From: Mycolicibacterium sphagni
GTDB taxonomy: Bacteria; Actinomycetota; Actinomycetes; Mycobacteriales; Mycobacteriaceae
Length of the DNA stretch: 64,000 bases
NCBI RefSeq assembly: GCF_013337765.1
Contig: NZ_VBSB01000007.1
Location: forward strand, 62,001-126,000
Reading direction: 5' to 3'
Position numbers and translations under genes: made by a program. Below, one piece after another: positions 1-9,131 of this stretch (position 1 is the first letter of the stretch; every line of letters begins with the position of its first letter). The notes beneath the pieces were generated by a model. That model was not told where the DNA came from. It saw only the letters and a program-made list of their open reading frames with translations, and made no database searches.

Positions 1-29
1 GCCTCGACGTAAGGCGGGTCGGACAACTC

Positions 30-3000
30 TTGAGCGCATGGCGCCTGGAGTTGACCGCGATGGCGGAGCTGTTCGGAATGAGCAGTTTGCTGTCGACAAT
101 GTTTGGTCCCGCGGAAGCTGTAACCTCAGCGGTATCAGATCTGATGGCTTTCCTGCGATACGGCGATCCTGAGCGCCTGCGAGCGGCACAGGAAGTGCTG
201 GAAACAGTCCTCAACTTGACCGCTGGCGAGGGTGACCACGACGCGCGATGGGTAGCGGCCCACCTTCTCGCGATTGCTGACGGCATGGAGACTTCGAGCG
301 TGTGGAGCGTCCTACCCGATGGAACCCCTGACGTAGTAGCTCAAGCATTCACAGTAGGAACACCCCCGGTTCTGACCTTGTGGCCGCCGCAACGTGACCT
401 ACTACAACGTCAAGTATCGAATCCCCTCGATCCGAGTACCAAGCGCCTGTTGTTGTCAGTCCCCACCAGCGCTGGGAAGACATTGGTCGCACAGATTCTC
501 ATCTGCCACCATTTGGCAACACAGTCGGGCGACGTCTGTTATGTAACGCCTTTGCGAAGCCTTGGGCGAGAAATGCGCCAGTCATTGGCAGGACGGCTGC
601 GCGTGCTAGAGAAAGGACTCGGAGGAGACTACCCCGACTTCGGTGAGATCAGCGTCGACGACTTCTTTGACCTCACTAGCGAAGTTGTCAATACGTCGGT
701 GGAGGTAATGACTCCGGAACGGTTGACGCACCTTTTGCGGCACGACCCCGAGGCAGTTCTCGACCGTTTCTCGATGTACGTTATCGATGAGGCGCACCTG
801 CTCGCGCAACCCGGCCGAGGTTTCCTGCTCGAATCATTACTCGCCGTTTTATCTACGACCGAGACGCGGCTCGTTCTCTTATCGGGAGTGATGGGCAACG
901 CCCAACAAGTCGCGACCTGGCTGGACCCCTTCAGTACGGAAGTGCTCTACACCTCCGGCTGGCGCGGACCTCGGCGCCTTCACGCTCTCCTTTATTCTGA
1001 CGTCGTCTGGGCCTCTGAGGAACGCATCCCTTTAAAGACGAAGGCATTCTTAAGCAAATCTCGCTATCCCATGATCGCCGACTTACGGGTCCGACCGGCC
1101 GAGGGCAAAGTCTTCAGACTCACCACATCTCGCGATAGCCCGATCGGCCACATGACGCGAAGTGTCCGCCGCAACGGCACCTTCAAGCAGGAACAGACCG
1201 CCTTCTATCGACTCTGCGCGCGAACGGCTTACGAGCTCCTGCCCGCTGGCAGTCTGCTTATGATTCTGTCTCGCCGTGACTACGCGAGGAACGCCGCGCA
1301 AGAGGTCGCCGACCTGCTTGAGGTGACACCCCGTACGGATGCACTTCGAGCTTTCCTCGAGGAAAGACTCGGAGATGTACATCCGCTGGTTGACTGCGTG
1401 CGCCATGGAGTCGCGTACCACCACGCTGGGTTACCCGTGGATGTCTTGGATGCTCTAGAACAAGCTATGCGGGGCGACGTACTGCGGGCCATGTTCGCAA
1501 CGTCAACGCTTACCGACGGCGTGAACCTCCCAGTTCGAACGGTGTTGATATGCGAAACCCGTTACGAGGGACAGGATCCGGGCCAGCAGCTCGATGCACC
1601 ACGGCTTCTGAACGCCGTTGGGCGGGCTGGTCGTGCCGGCCGGGAGACCGAGGGCTGGATTGTCCTCGGTCTCAACGAATCCCCGAAGGATGCTAACTTC
1701 GACAGACTCCGACCCGCCGCCGAAGAGTTGGAGATCCGCTCAACGCTGGACTCGGAACACGCCCTTAATCAGCTGGCCGAGGCCGAAGCGCTAGTCGACC
1801 AGACGGCCGATGCGTTGTTCGAGCTGAGCCCTGGTGAGGCCTCCGACTTCGCGGCGTTCGTTTGGTTCGTCCTCTCCGCCATGGAGCGGCTGGGTCGATT
1901 AGCGACCACGGTTGACTTGGGTGGTGCTGTGCGCGGCCTGCTCGCATTTGTTCAGCTACCAGTGGAAATTGAGGCGCGGTGGCTCGCATTCGCCGGATAT
2001 ATCCAGGACCAGTTCGAGTTGACATCACCCAGCCGTCGGCTCAGGTGGACGGTCACCGGAACTGGACTGGCTAGCGCTCGGGCGATAGAGGAAATCTCTT
2101 CGGAATTTACAGAACTAGTCACTGCAAGACATGGAGAACTCGGTCAGCCCGGTTCCGCTATCGGGCCAGTCATCAGAAGCCTCTCCGTCGAAGAGACTCT
2201 GATAGCGCTGGAAGCTGCGGGCACGCTCACCGAGCTCCTCGACTTACCCGAGGCTGGTAGTGTCTGGCGGTTCAAACCGAGCGTGGGTGCCAGAACGACT
2301 ATCGACGCATCTGTTCAACTGGCGCTTCGCGGCTGGTTAGGCGGAATGAACATGCCCGAGCTGGCGGCCCAGATTTTGCCTACGGTCGCTGATGCGGCGT
2401 GGCGCCTAGAGCAAACTGTTGACGCAATCAGCGGGACATTCGAGCACTTCCTCAGCTGGACTGTCGGGCTGGTAATCGCCCAGGCGAACGAGCTGTTGAT
2501 TGAACAAGGAGGCGTCGCCGCCTTACCTGAAAACCTGGCCTACCTCATTCGCTACGGCGTTGATACCAATGTTGCGTTGAACTTATTGATCTCTGGAGTG
2601 AGATCACGTCGCCTCGCGTACGAAATCGGGCAGCAGGCGCTTCGGCAAGGAATCGAGTGGGCTGATGTACGAACATGGCTTCGACAACTACACATCGACG
2701 GCTGGCGGTCCGAATTCGACGCGACATCTCGCGAGATCGACGACCTAGCCGAATTCTGCCGTGCGCGTGGCAAGAGCCCCCTGCGCCAACTCCTGGAAAC
2801 ACATGAGACGACAATCGACTTAGCCCATCCGATGACGCCACCGCCTCCAGGTCCGCTTCCTGTTCGTCTCAATATGATTCGCACTTCGGCCGCAGTCGAA
2901 GTTTGGACGCTGGACACACCGAGTTATGGCGTAGGCACCGTCGCCGCGGCATTCCACACTGACCTGTATCTGCTACGCAACAGCGGAATTGAGTTCTCCG

Positions 3001-3044
3001 CCATCACCGATGGAAGCGTTGTGACCCTCAGAGAAACACGCTAA
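30..3044 (+). CDS. SF2 DExH-box helicase, Hachiman HamB-like (start uncertain)
   Basis: This is a 1004-residue superfamily 2 helicase of Ski2/Hel308 type. Visible motifs are Walker A VPTSAGKT (about 144-151), DEAH (253-256), motif V TLTDGVNLP (about 500) and motif VI NAVGRAGRAG (about 527-536). A helical N-terminal domain of about 115 residues precedes the LWPPQ segment, and about 400 residues follow the motor. Length and layout resemble HamB, the helicase of the Hachiman anti-phage system; this is inference. The first start in the window is TTG at 30, but the frame stays open to the window edge, so the protein may begin further left. Another frame has a TAA at 10-12 that could end an upstream partner gene. 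The gene uses TTA leucine codons (near 837 and 850) and is visibly less GC-rich than the core, which suggests transfer. It converges on the relaxase gene. Confidence 0.75.
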   Translation: MSAWRLELTAMAELFGMSSLLSTMFGPAEAVTSAVSDLMAFLRYGDPERLRAAQEVLETVLNLTAGEGDHDARWVAAHLLAIADGMETSSVWSVLPDGTPDVVAQAFTVGTPPVLTLWPPQRDLLQRQVSNPLDPSTKRLLLSVPTSAGKTLVAQILICHHLATQSGDVCYVTPLRSLGREMRQSLAGRLRVLEKGLGGDYPDFGEISVDDFFDLTSEVVNTSVEVMTPERLTHLLRHDPEAVLDRFSMYVIDEAHLLAQPGRGFLLESLLAVLSTTETRLVLLSGVMGNAQQVATWLDPFSTEVLYTSGWRGPRRLHALLYSDVVWASEERIPLKTKAFLSKSRYPMIADLRVRPAEGKVFRLTTSRDSPIGHMTRSVRRNGTFKQEQTAFYRLCARTAYELLPAGSLLMILSRRDYARNAAQEVADLLEVTPRTDALRAFLEERLGDVHPLVDCVRHGVAYHHAGLPVDVLDALEQAMRGDVLRAMFATSTLTDGVNLPVRTVLICETRYEGQDPGQQLDAPRLLNAVGRAGRAGRETEGWIVLGLNESPKDANFDRLRPAAEELEIRSTLDSEHALNQLAEAEALVDQTADALFELSPGEASDFAAFVWFVLSAMERLGRLATTVDLGGAVRGLLAFVQLPVEIEARWLAFAGYIQDQFELTSPSRRLRWTVTGTGLASARAIEEISSEFTELVTARHGELGQPGSAIGPVIRSLSVEETLIALEAAGTLTELLDLPEAGSVWRFKPSVGARTTIDASVQLALRGWLGGMNMPELAAQILPTVADAAWRLEQTVDAISGTFEHFLSWTVGLVIAQANELLIEQGGVAALPENLAYLIRYGVDTNVALNLLISGVRSRRLAYEIGQQALRQGIEWADVRTWLRQLHIDGWRSEFDATSREIDDLAEFCRARGKSPLRQLLETHETTIDLAHPMTPPPPGPLPVRLNMIRTSAAVEVWTLDTPSYGVGTVAAAFHTDLYLLRNSGIEFSAITDGSVVTLRETR

Positions 3045-3080
3045 CTCGATGCTGAGCAAGAGTTTAGAATTCGAGCGCAA

Positions 3081-5858
3081 TCAGCGGTCTATGCCATAGT
3101 CGACTCTCGACTGTCCATTCCGCTTTGCCCGCTGCTTAGTCTCCGAGAAGATCTGCTCCTGGGACCGGATATAGCTCGCACGTCGGCGGGTGAGCGCCAT
3201 ACGCCGGCGGTCGACAAGTGCACGGACCGTTCCATCGAGGCTTTGTTGATCCGTAACCGCGCCAACATCGAATGCAGTGCAGGGAGACTCTGCGCCATCT
3301 GTAATGACGCGCCGCAGCTGATGGGCTGGGTCACGATTGCCTCTACTAGCCACTGTCTGAGCTCCATCGTGTGAGACAGGCTCAGGATCCAGGTGAGCAG
3401 CCATGCGTTGATATAAATAGCCTGTGTTGGATTCCCGACCCCGAGTCATCGCAACGTAGAGCAGTGCACGAGTGGTTCTTTCGCCAACGACGGCGTGGGT
3501 CGTGTCGGTGGTGGCGCCTTGTGCGGAGTGGACGGTGACGGCGTAGCCGTGGGCGACGTGTTCGCGTAGGTAGTCCCCGGTGAAAACGGCGCGAGCACCG
3601 TCGCTGACGCGGCGGGCAGCGATGCGCTGGTTGTCAGGGTCGACGGCGTAGACGCGCCACCGGTTTCCGTTCCGCACGGGGTCCGCATGTTGAGTCCTTT
3701 CGGTGGGGTGTAAGACGCTGACGGTGGGGTCGTTACGGCGGCTGAGAATCAGGTCGCCGACAGCGATCTGATGTCCGCGTGCGCCTGTCAGGGTCGGTGC
3801 ATTTGGGTCGATGGTCTCGGTGTGGATGCGGTGGTTCAGCGCGTCGGCCATCTCCTTGGTATCGCAGACAAGCAAGCTGTCCCTCCCATCTGCGATGTCG
3901 CGTTGATAGGCGGCCAAAGCGTCACTGGCCATGGCGATTTCATCACCCGCATGCAGTCGATTGTTCTTGCGGTACCATTCGATGGCGCGCCGTACCGGGG
4001 CGGGGCCGCCGTCGCGCAGCGCGAGGGAGGCGCTGCGCTCTTCGGGGTCTTGCATGCGCCACACTTCGGACAGCTTCTGCGTCCAGGGCAGGTCGGCGCA
4101 GAGCTGGGCGAACATGCCGCCGCGGGCCTTGACTGGGGCGAGCTGGTGTTGATCGCCAACCAGGACGGTCTTGGCCCCGGCGCCCGTGGTCGCGGTCAGC
4201 AGGCGACCTAAGTCGTCGGTGCCAACCATCCCTGCTTCGTCGACGATGACAAGGTCGGTGTGACTGAGGGTCAGACTGTGGTTGTCGATGTCGCGCAACG
4301 CTTTGGCGATGGTGTAGCCGGTGTCGCCGGCGCCTTCGCGCACCGCTACATCGACCGCATTGCCCGTCGGTGCCAACACGATGACCCGGCCATCCCGGCG
4401 GCGACGAGCCATCGCCGCCAACGCGCGCATCGAGGTGGTCTTGCCGGCTCCGGCAGGCGCGCTCAGCGGTTGTACCAACCATGGTGAGACGGCGATGTTT
4501 TCCACTGCGCGTTGTTGATCCGCCGATAAACCGTCGGTGTCGCTAGGCAGGCCCCACAGTATTGAGCGGGGATCTTGGGCGTCGACGAGGTCGAGCACGG
4601 CGGCTTCTTCGGCCAGGATTAGATCGAGAGTGAACCTCTCGTGGCCTTCGCGCTGATGAGCCTCGCGCGGCGCGGTCAGCCGCACCGCGATGTCGTCGAC
4701 CGCTTCTTCGACCAGCTCGCGCGGCGAGCGCGCGGTGTCGACCGGAAGTTGGGCACCGATGACCTCGACAAGATCAGCGCGAGTGAAGGCGGCCTTCTCG
4801 ATCGTGGCGGCAGCATCGGCGATCCGGTGCCGATTAAACCGGGGGCCGCTCGACGCGAGCCGGTCGCGACGGGCACGGTGATGGGCCGCTGAATCGATGA
4901 CAATGCCGCGCTCGTCGGTACGCCATCCGGCCCGCAATTCTGTCCAGCCGAGTTGTTCGGGCTTGGTTGGGCGCGTAGCTTTTTGGGCCGCCGCGAGTTG
5001 CGCAGCACTGGGAGTACCGCCGTCGGTTACGTCGAGATTCCCGGCCGCCCACTCACGTAATTGGGATGATCGTTGGGACCAGGCAGTGATGCTGTTCGGG
5101 TCGATGCCGGCAACCTCGGCCATGCCCGTTGACGGGTCGACGCGCAACCACTCGTAACCTAACGACTGGTGCAGTTCTCGGCGAAACGTGGCCTGATAGA
5201 TAACGCCGGCGGCCTTGGCTTCGTGATACAGCGAGGTGCCGTCGATTGACACCAGTCGCCCGTCGTCGCGGGCTTGCCGGTTGGGCACGATGACGTGGGT
5301 GTGCAGGTGCGGATCACCGGCTCGGGAGGTCTCGTGTTGGTAGGCAATCGCCACTAGCCCGGGGAGCCTGACGAGGTCCTTGTCCCACGTCGCCGGGTTG
5401 TGGACGCGGGTGTATCCGGCATGGGTCGCAAGGTATTCCATCGCCTCAGAGATGGCGGTCGCGTGGGCGTCCGCGATCGCCTTAACGGCCACCTCGTCGG
5501 CGCGGATCGCGCGGATCAGCGACACCGACTTGGGCGCACAAAACGTCAGATCGAAGCCATGCACACTGCCGCTTCGAAACCCGCGACCCGACGCACCGTT
5601 AGGCGATTCACCGCCGACCAACCACTGGTCGACGACATCGGTTTTGGCCTCTCCACCCGTCCGTTCGAGGTCGGATAATCCGACCAACGCTGCCGCACGG
5701 CGGGCGTCCCCGGAACATAGCCACACCGGTGTGCGGGTGTCGTGTTCGGAGTAGTACTCCCCCAACCCACCGCACGACTTTTGAGCGTCGATGGCGGCGC
5801 GAGCGGTGTCGTTGTAGTAGTTGATCGACCAGGCCGACAGCTTGGCAATCGTCAGCAT
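3081..5858 (-). CDS. MobF (TrwC/TraA-type) conjugative relaxase with RecD-like helicase domain
   Basis: The 925-residue protein starts a MobF relaxase domain at its N-terminus: tandem tyrosines at 14-15 (INYY), a [12 protein letters not shown] segment, and the metal-binding histidine triad DPHLHTH (His 184, 186, 188). A superfamily 1B helicase follows, with Walker A APAGAGKT (467-474), Walker B VIVDEAGM, and late motifs TVHSAQG and VAMTRGR. Relaxases of this family nick oriT and unwind the strand for conjugative transfer. I chose the ATG at 5858 because it places the catalytic tyrosines at the very N-terminus and has a GAGAGGTGG Shine-Dalgarno upstream; a start at 5945 would add 29 residues unlike the family. 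The last 120 or so codons look less GC-rich than the rest. No coupling protein or type IV secretion gene is in the window, so the element looks mobilizable, or its transfer genes lie to the left. Confidence 0.88.
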   Translation of the reverse strand: MLTIAKLSAWSINYYNDTARAAIDAQKSCGGLGEYYSEHDTRTPVWLCSGDARRAAALVGLSDLERTGGEAKTDVVDQWLVGGESPNGASGRGFRSGSVHGFDLTFCAPKSVSLIRAIRADEVAVKAIADAHATAISEAMEYLATHAGYTRVHNPATWDKDLVRLPGLVAIAYQHETSRAGDPHLHTHVIVPNRQARDDGRLVSIDGTSLYHEAKAAGVIYQATFRRELHQSLGYEWLRVDPSTGMAEVAGIDPNSITAWSQRSSQLREWAAGNLDVTDGGTPSAAQLAAAQKATRPTKPEQLGWTELRAGWRTDERGIVIDSAAHHRARRDRLASSGPRFNRHRIADAAATIEKAAFTRADLVEVIGAQLPVDTARSPRELVEEAVDDIAVRLTAPREAHQREGHERFTLDLILAEEAAVLDLVDAQDPRSILWGLPSDTDGLSADQQRAVENIAVSPWLVQPLSAPAGAGKTTSMRALAAMARRRRDGRVIVLAPTGNAVDVAVREGAGDTGYTIAKALRDIDNHSLTLSHTDLVIVDEAGMVGTDDLGRLLTATTGAGAKTVLVGDQHQLAPVKARGGMFAQLCADLPWTQKLSEVWRMQDPEERSASLALRDGGPAPVRRAIEWYRKNNRLHAGDEIAMASDALAAYQRDIADGRDSLLVCDTKEMADALNHRIHTETIDPNAPTLTGARGHQIAVGDLILSRRNDPTVSVLHPTERTQHADPVRNGNRWRVYAVDPDNQRIAARRVSDGARAVFTGDYLREHVAHGYAVTVHSAQGATTDTTHAVVGERTTRALLYVAMTRGRESNTGYLYQRMAAHLDPEPVSHDGAQTVASRGNRDPAHQLRRVITDGAESPCTAFDVGAVTDQQSLDGTVRALVDRRRMALTRRRASYIRSQEQIFSETKQRAKRNGQSRVDYGIDR

Positions 5859-5939
5859 GTCGACCACCTCTCGAACCCGAGATCGCCCGGGGCTCAATAC
5901 CGCCGGGTGGCGAACGCAAGGTTCGCTACCGCCAATCTC

Positions 5940-5961
5940 GCACACCCTTGTGCAAGTGTGC
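5940..5961. other. Candidate oriT hairpin
   Basis: GCACAC (5940-5945) and GTGTGC (5956-5961) form a perfect 6-bp stem around a 10-base loop. The site lies about 80 bases upstream of the relaxase start and is followed by an A-rich stretch. Position and shape fit a MobF origin of transfer, but I see no recognised nic consensus, so this remains a guess. Confidence 0.3.
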
Positions 5962-6211
5962 CATAGGAAAATCAGGTGAGTTTCTCTGAGTTGCTCTGTC
6001 AGACAATCTGTTTGGAGATACAGCGGTACCAGACGGAATGCGTTGAGATGGTTGAGACTACAGGGATGTGGTGAAAATGTGGGCCCTGGCAGTTGTGGGG
6101 GTGCGGGAGGTGGTGCCGCGGCGCCGAACGTCAGCGCGCCCGGATCGCGCTGCTCGCGTCGAATCGATTGCAGAGAATTGATCCATGCCCGTACGAGACC
6201 ATCGCGTCGAA

Positions 6212-6604
6212 CTAAGCCCCTTCCGCCGAGCGAGGGCCAACGTGGCGCGTGGGGCGCGCACTACGCCGGAGGCCCCCCGGCGAACCCATCAGTGTGCGGA
6301 GCCAAGTACGCCGCACCCCCACGCGCACGGGGAACCGAGGAGCGGACAGACGGCGGTTGGCGACGTCGCACTGGCGACCGACAGCCCGAAACCGCCGCAG
6401 CACTTCGGCAGCACGTCGATTGCGCGCGCAGAGTGCGTCGACATAAGGCCGCTCGATCATGGTCCGCATCGGTCGCAATTGGCGATCGAGTGGATCGGCC
6501 TTCGGTGCCGTGTGCCAACCGACAAAAGCCGGCGCGAGTTGAGCAGGGTCGATCAAACAGTTGTTGCATACAGTTCCGTTGCGTCTCAGGCCGAATTGCG
6601 CCAA
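6212..6604 (-). CDS. Hypothetical protein (weak candidate)
   Basis: This is an open frame of 130 residues. Its first 85 or so residues look protein-like (a CxxC pair near residue 13, [10 protein letters not shown], mixed hydrophobic and charged residues), while the C-terminus turns arginine- and glycine-rich, as out-of-frame GC-rich DNA does. I recognise no family. The start shown is not supported by a clear ribosome binding site. It lies in the otherwise empty stretch between relaxase and excisionase and could be a decayed gene or a chance frame. Confidence 0.25.
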   Translation of the reverse strand: MAQFGLRRNGTVCNNCLIDPAQLAPAFVGWHTAPKADPLDRQLRPMRTMIERPYVDALCARNRRAAEVLRRFRAVGRQCDVANRRLSAPRFPVRVGVRRTWLRTLMGSPGGLRRSARPTRHVGPRSAEGA

Positions 6605-6840
6605 TTCGTGAGCCGCGAATCGATTTCATTTGACCGTCGCATAGCGGTGCCAAGCGCATTTAGCTGTCAGTTATGCCGGTGACTGCGGGGTCCACTTCAC
6701 TCCTCGGCGCTGACGCTCGCCGGCTCGGTGCCAGCGCCACGGCGAGCGCTCGACCGCAGCCCTTCCCCAGCTCGCGCGCAATTCACCGTCGCCGGGCTTC
6801 CTAGTCAATCGATCGACACTGTGAGAGGTGGTGAATTACA

Positions 6841-7020
6841 TTGGAAGATAACGTGTTCAACGATCTACCCCTGCTGCTCGCGGTACCGCACGCGGCGAAG
6901 CTTCTGGGAATCAGTCGCGCTGCGGCCTACCGGCTTGTCGCCGCTGGCGAGCTGCCGGTTCGTCGGCTCGGGGGGCGGATCTACGTGGTGACGGCGGGTC
7001 TACGGGACGTGGTGGCTTGA
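6841..7020 (+). CDS. xis: Excisionase / recombination directionality factor (MerR-like HTH_17)
   Basis: A 59-residue DNA-binding protein immediately precedes the integrase. The core reads VPHAAKLLGISRAAAYRLVAAGELPV followed by RRLGGRIYV, the usual helix-turn-helix plus wing of excisionase-family proteins that bend the attachment site and drive excision. The TTG at 6841 is preceded by AGAGGTGG at the right distance, and an in-frame TGA lies just upstream (6832-6834); a GTG at 6853 is the alternative. The stop overlaps the integrase start (TGATG), so the two are probably translationally coupled. Confidence 0.75.
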   Translation: MEDNVFNDLPLLLAVPHAAKLLGISRAAAYRLVAAGELPVRRLGGRIYVVTAGLRDVVA

Positions 7021-8378
7021 TGAAGGGCTCGGTATATCAGCGGGGCGCAAAGTGGTACTACAAGTTCCGGATGCCCGAGCGCGATCCTTCGACGGGCACG
7101 TTTCCATGGGTAACCAAGGGCGGCTACGACACTGAGCGGGACGCCTGGCAGGCCTGCCGAGAGGCGATGCGTGACGCCGACAGCGGCCGGATCGTGCGGC
7201 CGTCGCAACAGACGGTCGGTGAGTTCGTCTCCGACTGGTTGACTGCCTTGCAGCCGGCACTTGACGCCTCCACGTGGCGCAGCTGGAGCGACTACGCCCG
7301 GTGGTACGTCATCCCCCACATCGGCGGGGAACGGCTCCAGGCGCTCAATGAGCCGGTGCTACTGAGGTTTTACGCGATGCTGTTAGCTAAGGGCCGGGTG
7401 AAGCCGAACAACGATGCGGTGATGTACACCCACTGGGCGAAACTGATCGCCAGCGGCAAGCCGCCACCGACGCCCCGCGAGCTGTCCACGGCGTGCGGCA
7501 CCTCCATCCACGCCGCGCGTGACGCCGTCCGACGCTACAAGGCGGGCCTGACTCCCCGGACCCTCACGCAAGGCCTGGCCCCCAAGACCGTCCGGAACAT
7601 TCATTCGTTCCTGCACCGGGCCCTCGCCGATGCCGTCGCCTGGAAATACATCTCCGAGAACCCGGCGAGCAACGTCAAGCCGCCCCGCAACCCACGAACC
7701 CGCCGGCACGTGTGGAAACCCGAGGAGATTCGGACCTTCCTGGCCTCGGCGCGGGAGGACCGCTTCGCCGCACTGTTCCTCCTGGAGTTGACCACCGGGA
7801 TCCGGCGAGGCCAGATCTGCGGACTCAAATGGTCGGCGGTCGATCTAGATGCCGGGAAGGTGACCGTGCACGACAACCGGGTGGTCGTCGGTGGCCAGGT
7901 CGTCGATAAGGCCGGGGGCAAGACCCGCAACGCCGACCAGACCATCTCCATCGACAAGACGACGGTAGGTGCGCTGCGGCACTGGCGCGCCCAACAGGAC
8001 GCCGAGCGGGAGTTCTTCGGCGACGGCTACCACCCGGGTGACTTCGTGTTCACCTACCCCGACGGACGTCCTCCACACCCTGATTCGATCCGCCAGCGCT
8101 TCGAACGTCTGACGGCGAGGGCTGGGTTGTCCCGCATCACGTTTCACGATCTGCGCCACACGTATGCCACCGGCGCGCTGCGGGCCGGGGTGAGCCCGAA
8201 GATCGTCAGCGAGCGTATCGGCCACGCGAACATCGGTTTCTTCCTGGAGACCTATGCCCACGTGCTCGACAACGACGACAGCGAAGCGGCTGAGCAAGCA
8301 GCCTCGTTTCTGCTCGGTGACAGCTGGACCGACGGCGACGATGCGCCGGCCAATCTACCTCCGCACGATATAACGTAG
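7020..8378 (+). CDS. int: Tyrosine recombinase, phage/ICE-type integrase
   Basis: This 452-residue integrase has an N-terminal arm-binding domain (KGSVYQRGAKWYYKFR), a SAM-like core-binding domain (about 70-210) and a catalytic domain. Catalytic residues in order: Arg 262 in TGIRRGQ, HDLRHT (376-381), GHAN and the nucleophilic Tyr near 412 in ETYAHV. It integrates and, with the upstream excisionase, excises the element, most probably at the initiator tRNA gene about 3 kb to the right. I start it at ATG 7020, in the TGATG overlap with the excisionase, rather than the TTG one codon earlier. An insertion of about 50 residues between the first helices of the core-binding region (about 125-180) is longer than usual. 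All catalytic residues are present, so the enzyme should be active. Confidence 0.92.
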   Translation: MKGSVYQRGAKWYYKFRMPERDPSTGTFPWVTKGGYDTERDAWQACREAMRDADSGRIVRPSQQTVGEFVSDWLTALQPALDASTWRSWSDYARWYVIPHIGGERLQALNEPVLLRFYAMLLAKGRVKPNNDAVMYTHWAKLIASGKPPPTPRELSTACGTSIHAARDAVRRYKAGLTPRTLTQGLAPKTVRNIHSFLHRALADAVAWKYISENPASNVKPPRNPRTRRHVWKPEEIRTFLASAREDRFAALFLLELTTGIRRGQICGLKWSAVDLDAGKVTVHDNRVVVGGQVVDKAGGKTRNADQTISIDKTTVGALRHWRAQQDAEREFFGDGYHPGDFVFTYPDGRPPHPDSIRQRFERLTARAGLSRITFHDLRHTYATGALRAGVSPKIVSERIGHANIGFFLETYAHVLDNDDSEAAEQAASFLLGDSWTDGDDAPANLPPHDIT

Positions 8379-8388
8379 AGGTTATACT
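8369..8388 (+). promoter_or_regulatory. Promoter and operator of the HigBA-like locus
   Basis: TATAAC (8369-8374) and GTTATA (8381-8386) form a perfect inverted repeat with a six-base spacer. The right arm overlaps a good -10 box, TATACT (8383-8388), just upstream of the toxin remnant. A palindrome over the -10 box is the usual site where a toxin-antitoxin antitoxin represses its own promoter. It overlaps the 3' end of the integrase gene. Confidence 0.55.
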
Positions 8389-8389
8389 G

Positions 8390-8526
8390 GTGTCGAAACA
8401 TTGGGACGTGATCCTACTTCTGGGCGGCGACAGGCAGGCGACTGGAAGCGTTGGTATGACCGGAACATCCCGATCGCGGACGCACTTTTCGAAAGCTGGC
8501 TGGCGACCGAGCACGAAAGGCAATGA
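8390..8526 (+). pseudogene. HigB/RelE-type toxin remnant, internally deleted and frameshifted
   Basis: From GTG 8390 one frame encodes SKHWDVILLLGGD, which resembles the beginning of a HigB-type (Gp49-like) toxin joined to its C-terminal ILLLGGDK motif. The expected continuation, AGDWKRWYDRNIPIAD followed by FESWLATEHERQ, lies in another frame and ends at TGA 8524-8526. That stop shares ATGA with the antitoxin start, as in intact pairs. Restoring one base near 8432 would join the frames. The central part of the usual toxin of roughly 110 residues is missing, probably by deletion between similar hydrophobic codons. The gene should make no active toxin. The family assignment is from memory of HigB C-termini. 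Confidence 0.6.
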
Positions 8527-8852
8527 CCATCGCGCGCAACTGGCAGGACATTCGCGCGGACGCAATCGCGCAAGGTGTACTGAATGCCGAGCGGGCCAGT
8601 GCGGCGCGTGAGGGAATGCGTGAGGCGGTCCAGGCGCACCGCCTGGCCGAGATCCGTAAGGCGCTGGGGCACTCCCGCCAGGCAGACGTTGCAGGTCTCA
8701 TGGGCGTATCTCAGGCCCGCGTCTCCAAGCTGGAAAGTGGCGACCTGTTCCACACCGAGCTGGGCACCCTTCAGGCCTACGTCGCAGCCCTGGGTGGGCA
8801 CCTGCGCATCGTCGCCGAGTTCGGTCATGAAACCGTCGAACTGACCGCCTAA
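8523..8852 (+). CDS. XRE-family antitoxin, HigA-like
   Basis: This 109-residue protein has a Cro/C1-type helix-turn-helix at about residues 52-75 (RQADVAGLMGVSQARVSKLES), followed by a GDLFHTELGTLQAYVAALGG segment typical of mycobacterial HigA-type antitoxins. It would bind and neutralise a HigB-type RNase and repress the shared promoter. The ATG overlaps the stop of the toxin remnant by four bases. With the toxin ruined, this antitoxin is an orphan that may still act as a repressor or protect against a related toxin. Confidence 0.8.
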   Translation: MTIARNWQDIRADAIAQGVLNAERASAAREGMREAVQAHRLAEIRKALGHSRQADVAGLMGVSQARVSKLESGDLFHTELGTLQAYVAALGGHLRIVAEFGHETVELTA

Positions 8853-9131
8853 CGGCGGGACTTCGGGTGAGGTCGGACGAACACAGGTCGTCGGACTTGC
8901 TTTCGTTCCGGTCGCGACGCGCCGATGACACCGGCGACGCCAGATTTGGCCGCGGCGCTCGCTACTCATCGCCGACGGAGGTGTCGAAACGTTCGAAACG
9001 CCTTGGTCTGTACCGATCGTCGGGTTGACTGAGCTCAGTTATCGCGTGAGGGCCGCGCTGAGCGGCGTAAAGGAGGCTCACCGTCGTGATGCCGGGGGCG
9101 GCTTTGTGTCAACGATCTCGGCGGATACCGC

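Larger units (their letters stand above)
5859..6840. other. Intergenic stretch between relaxase and excisionase, probable oriT region
   Basis: About 980 bases lie between the divergent relaxase and excisionase/integrase genes. No well-supported gene is visible; overlapping frames on both strands have arginine-rich, shadow-like translations, apart from one weak minus-strand candidate listed separately. The segment next to the relaxase start (about 5930-6020) is less GC-rich and holds a short hairpin. In MobF elements oriT commonly lies beside the relaxase gene, so this is the best place for it here. Confidence 0.45.

Noticed and set aside
6043..6633. A 196-residue plus-strand frame in the gap before the excisionase
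   Set aside because: Its translation is dominated by Arg, Pro and Gly with no recognisable segments, as expected for an out-of-frame reading of GC-rich DNA, and it overlaps frames on the other strand.
8390..8611. A 73-residue intact protein starting at GTG 8390
   Set aside because: Only its first 13 or so residues look toxin-like; after the frameshift point the sequence is out of frame with the conserved HigB C-terminus, so a pseudogene is the better explanation.
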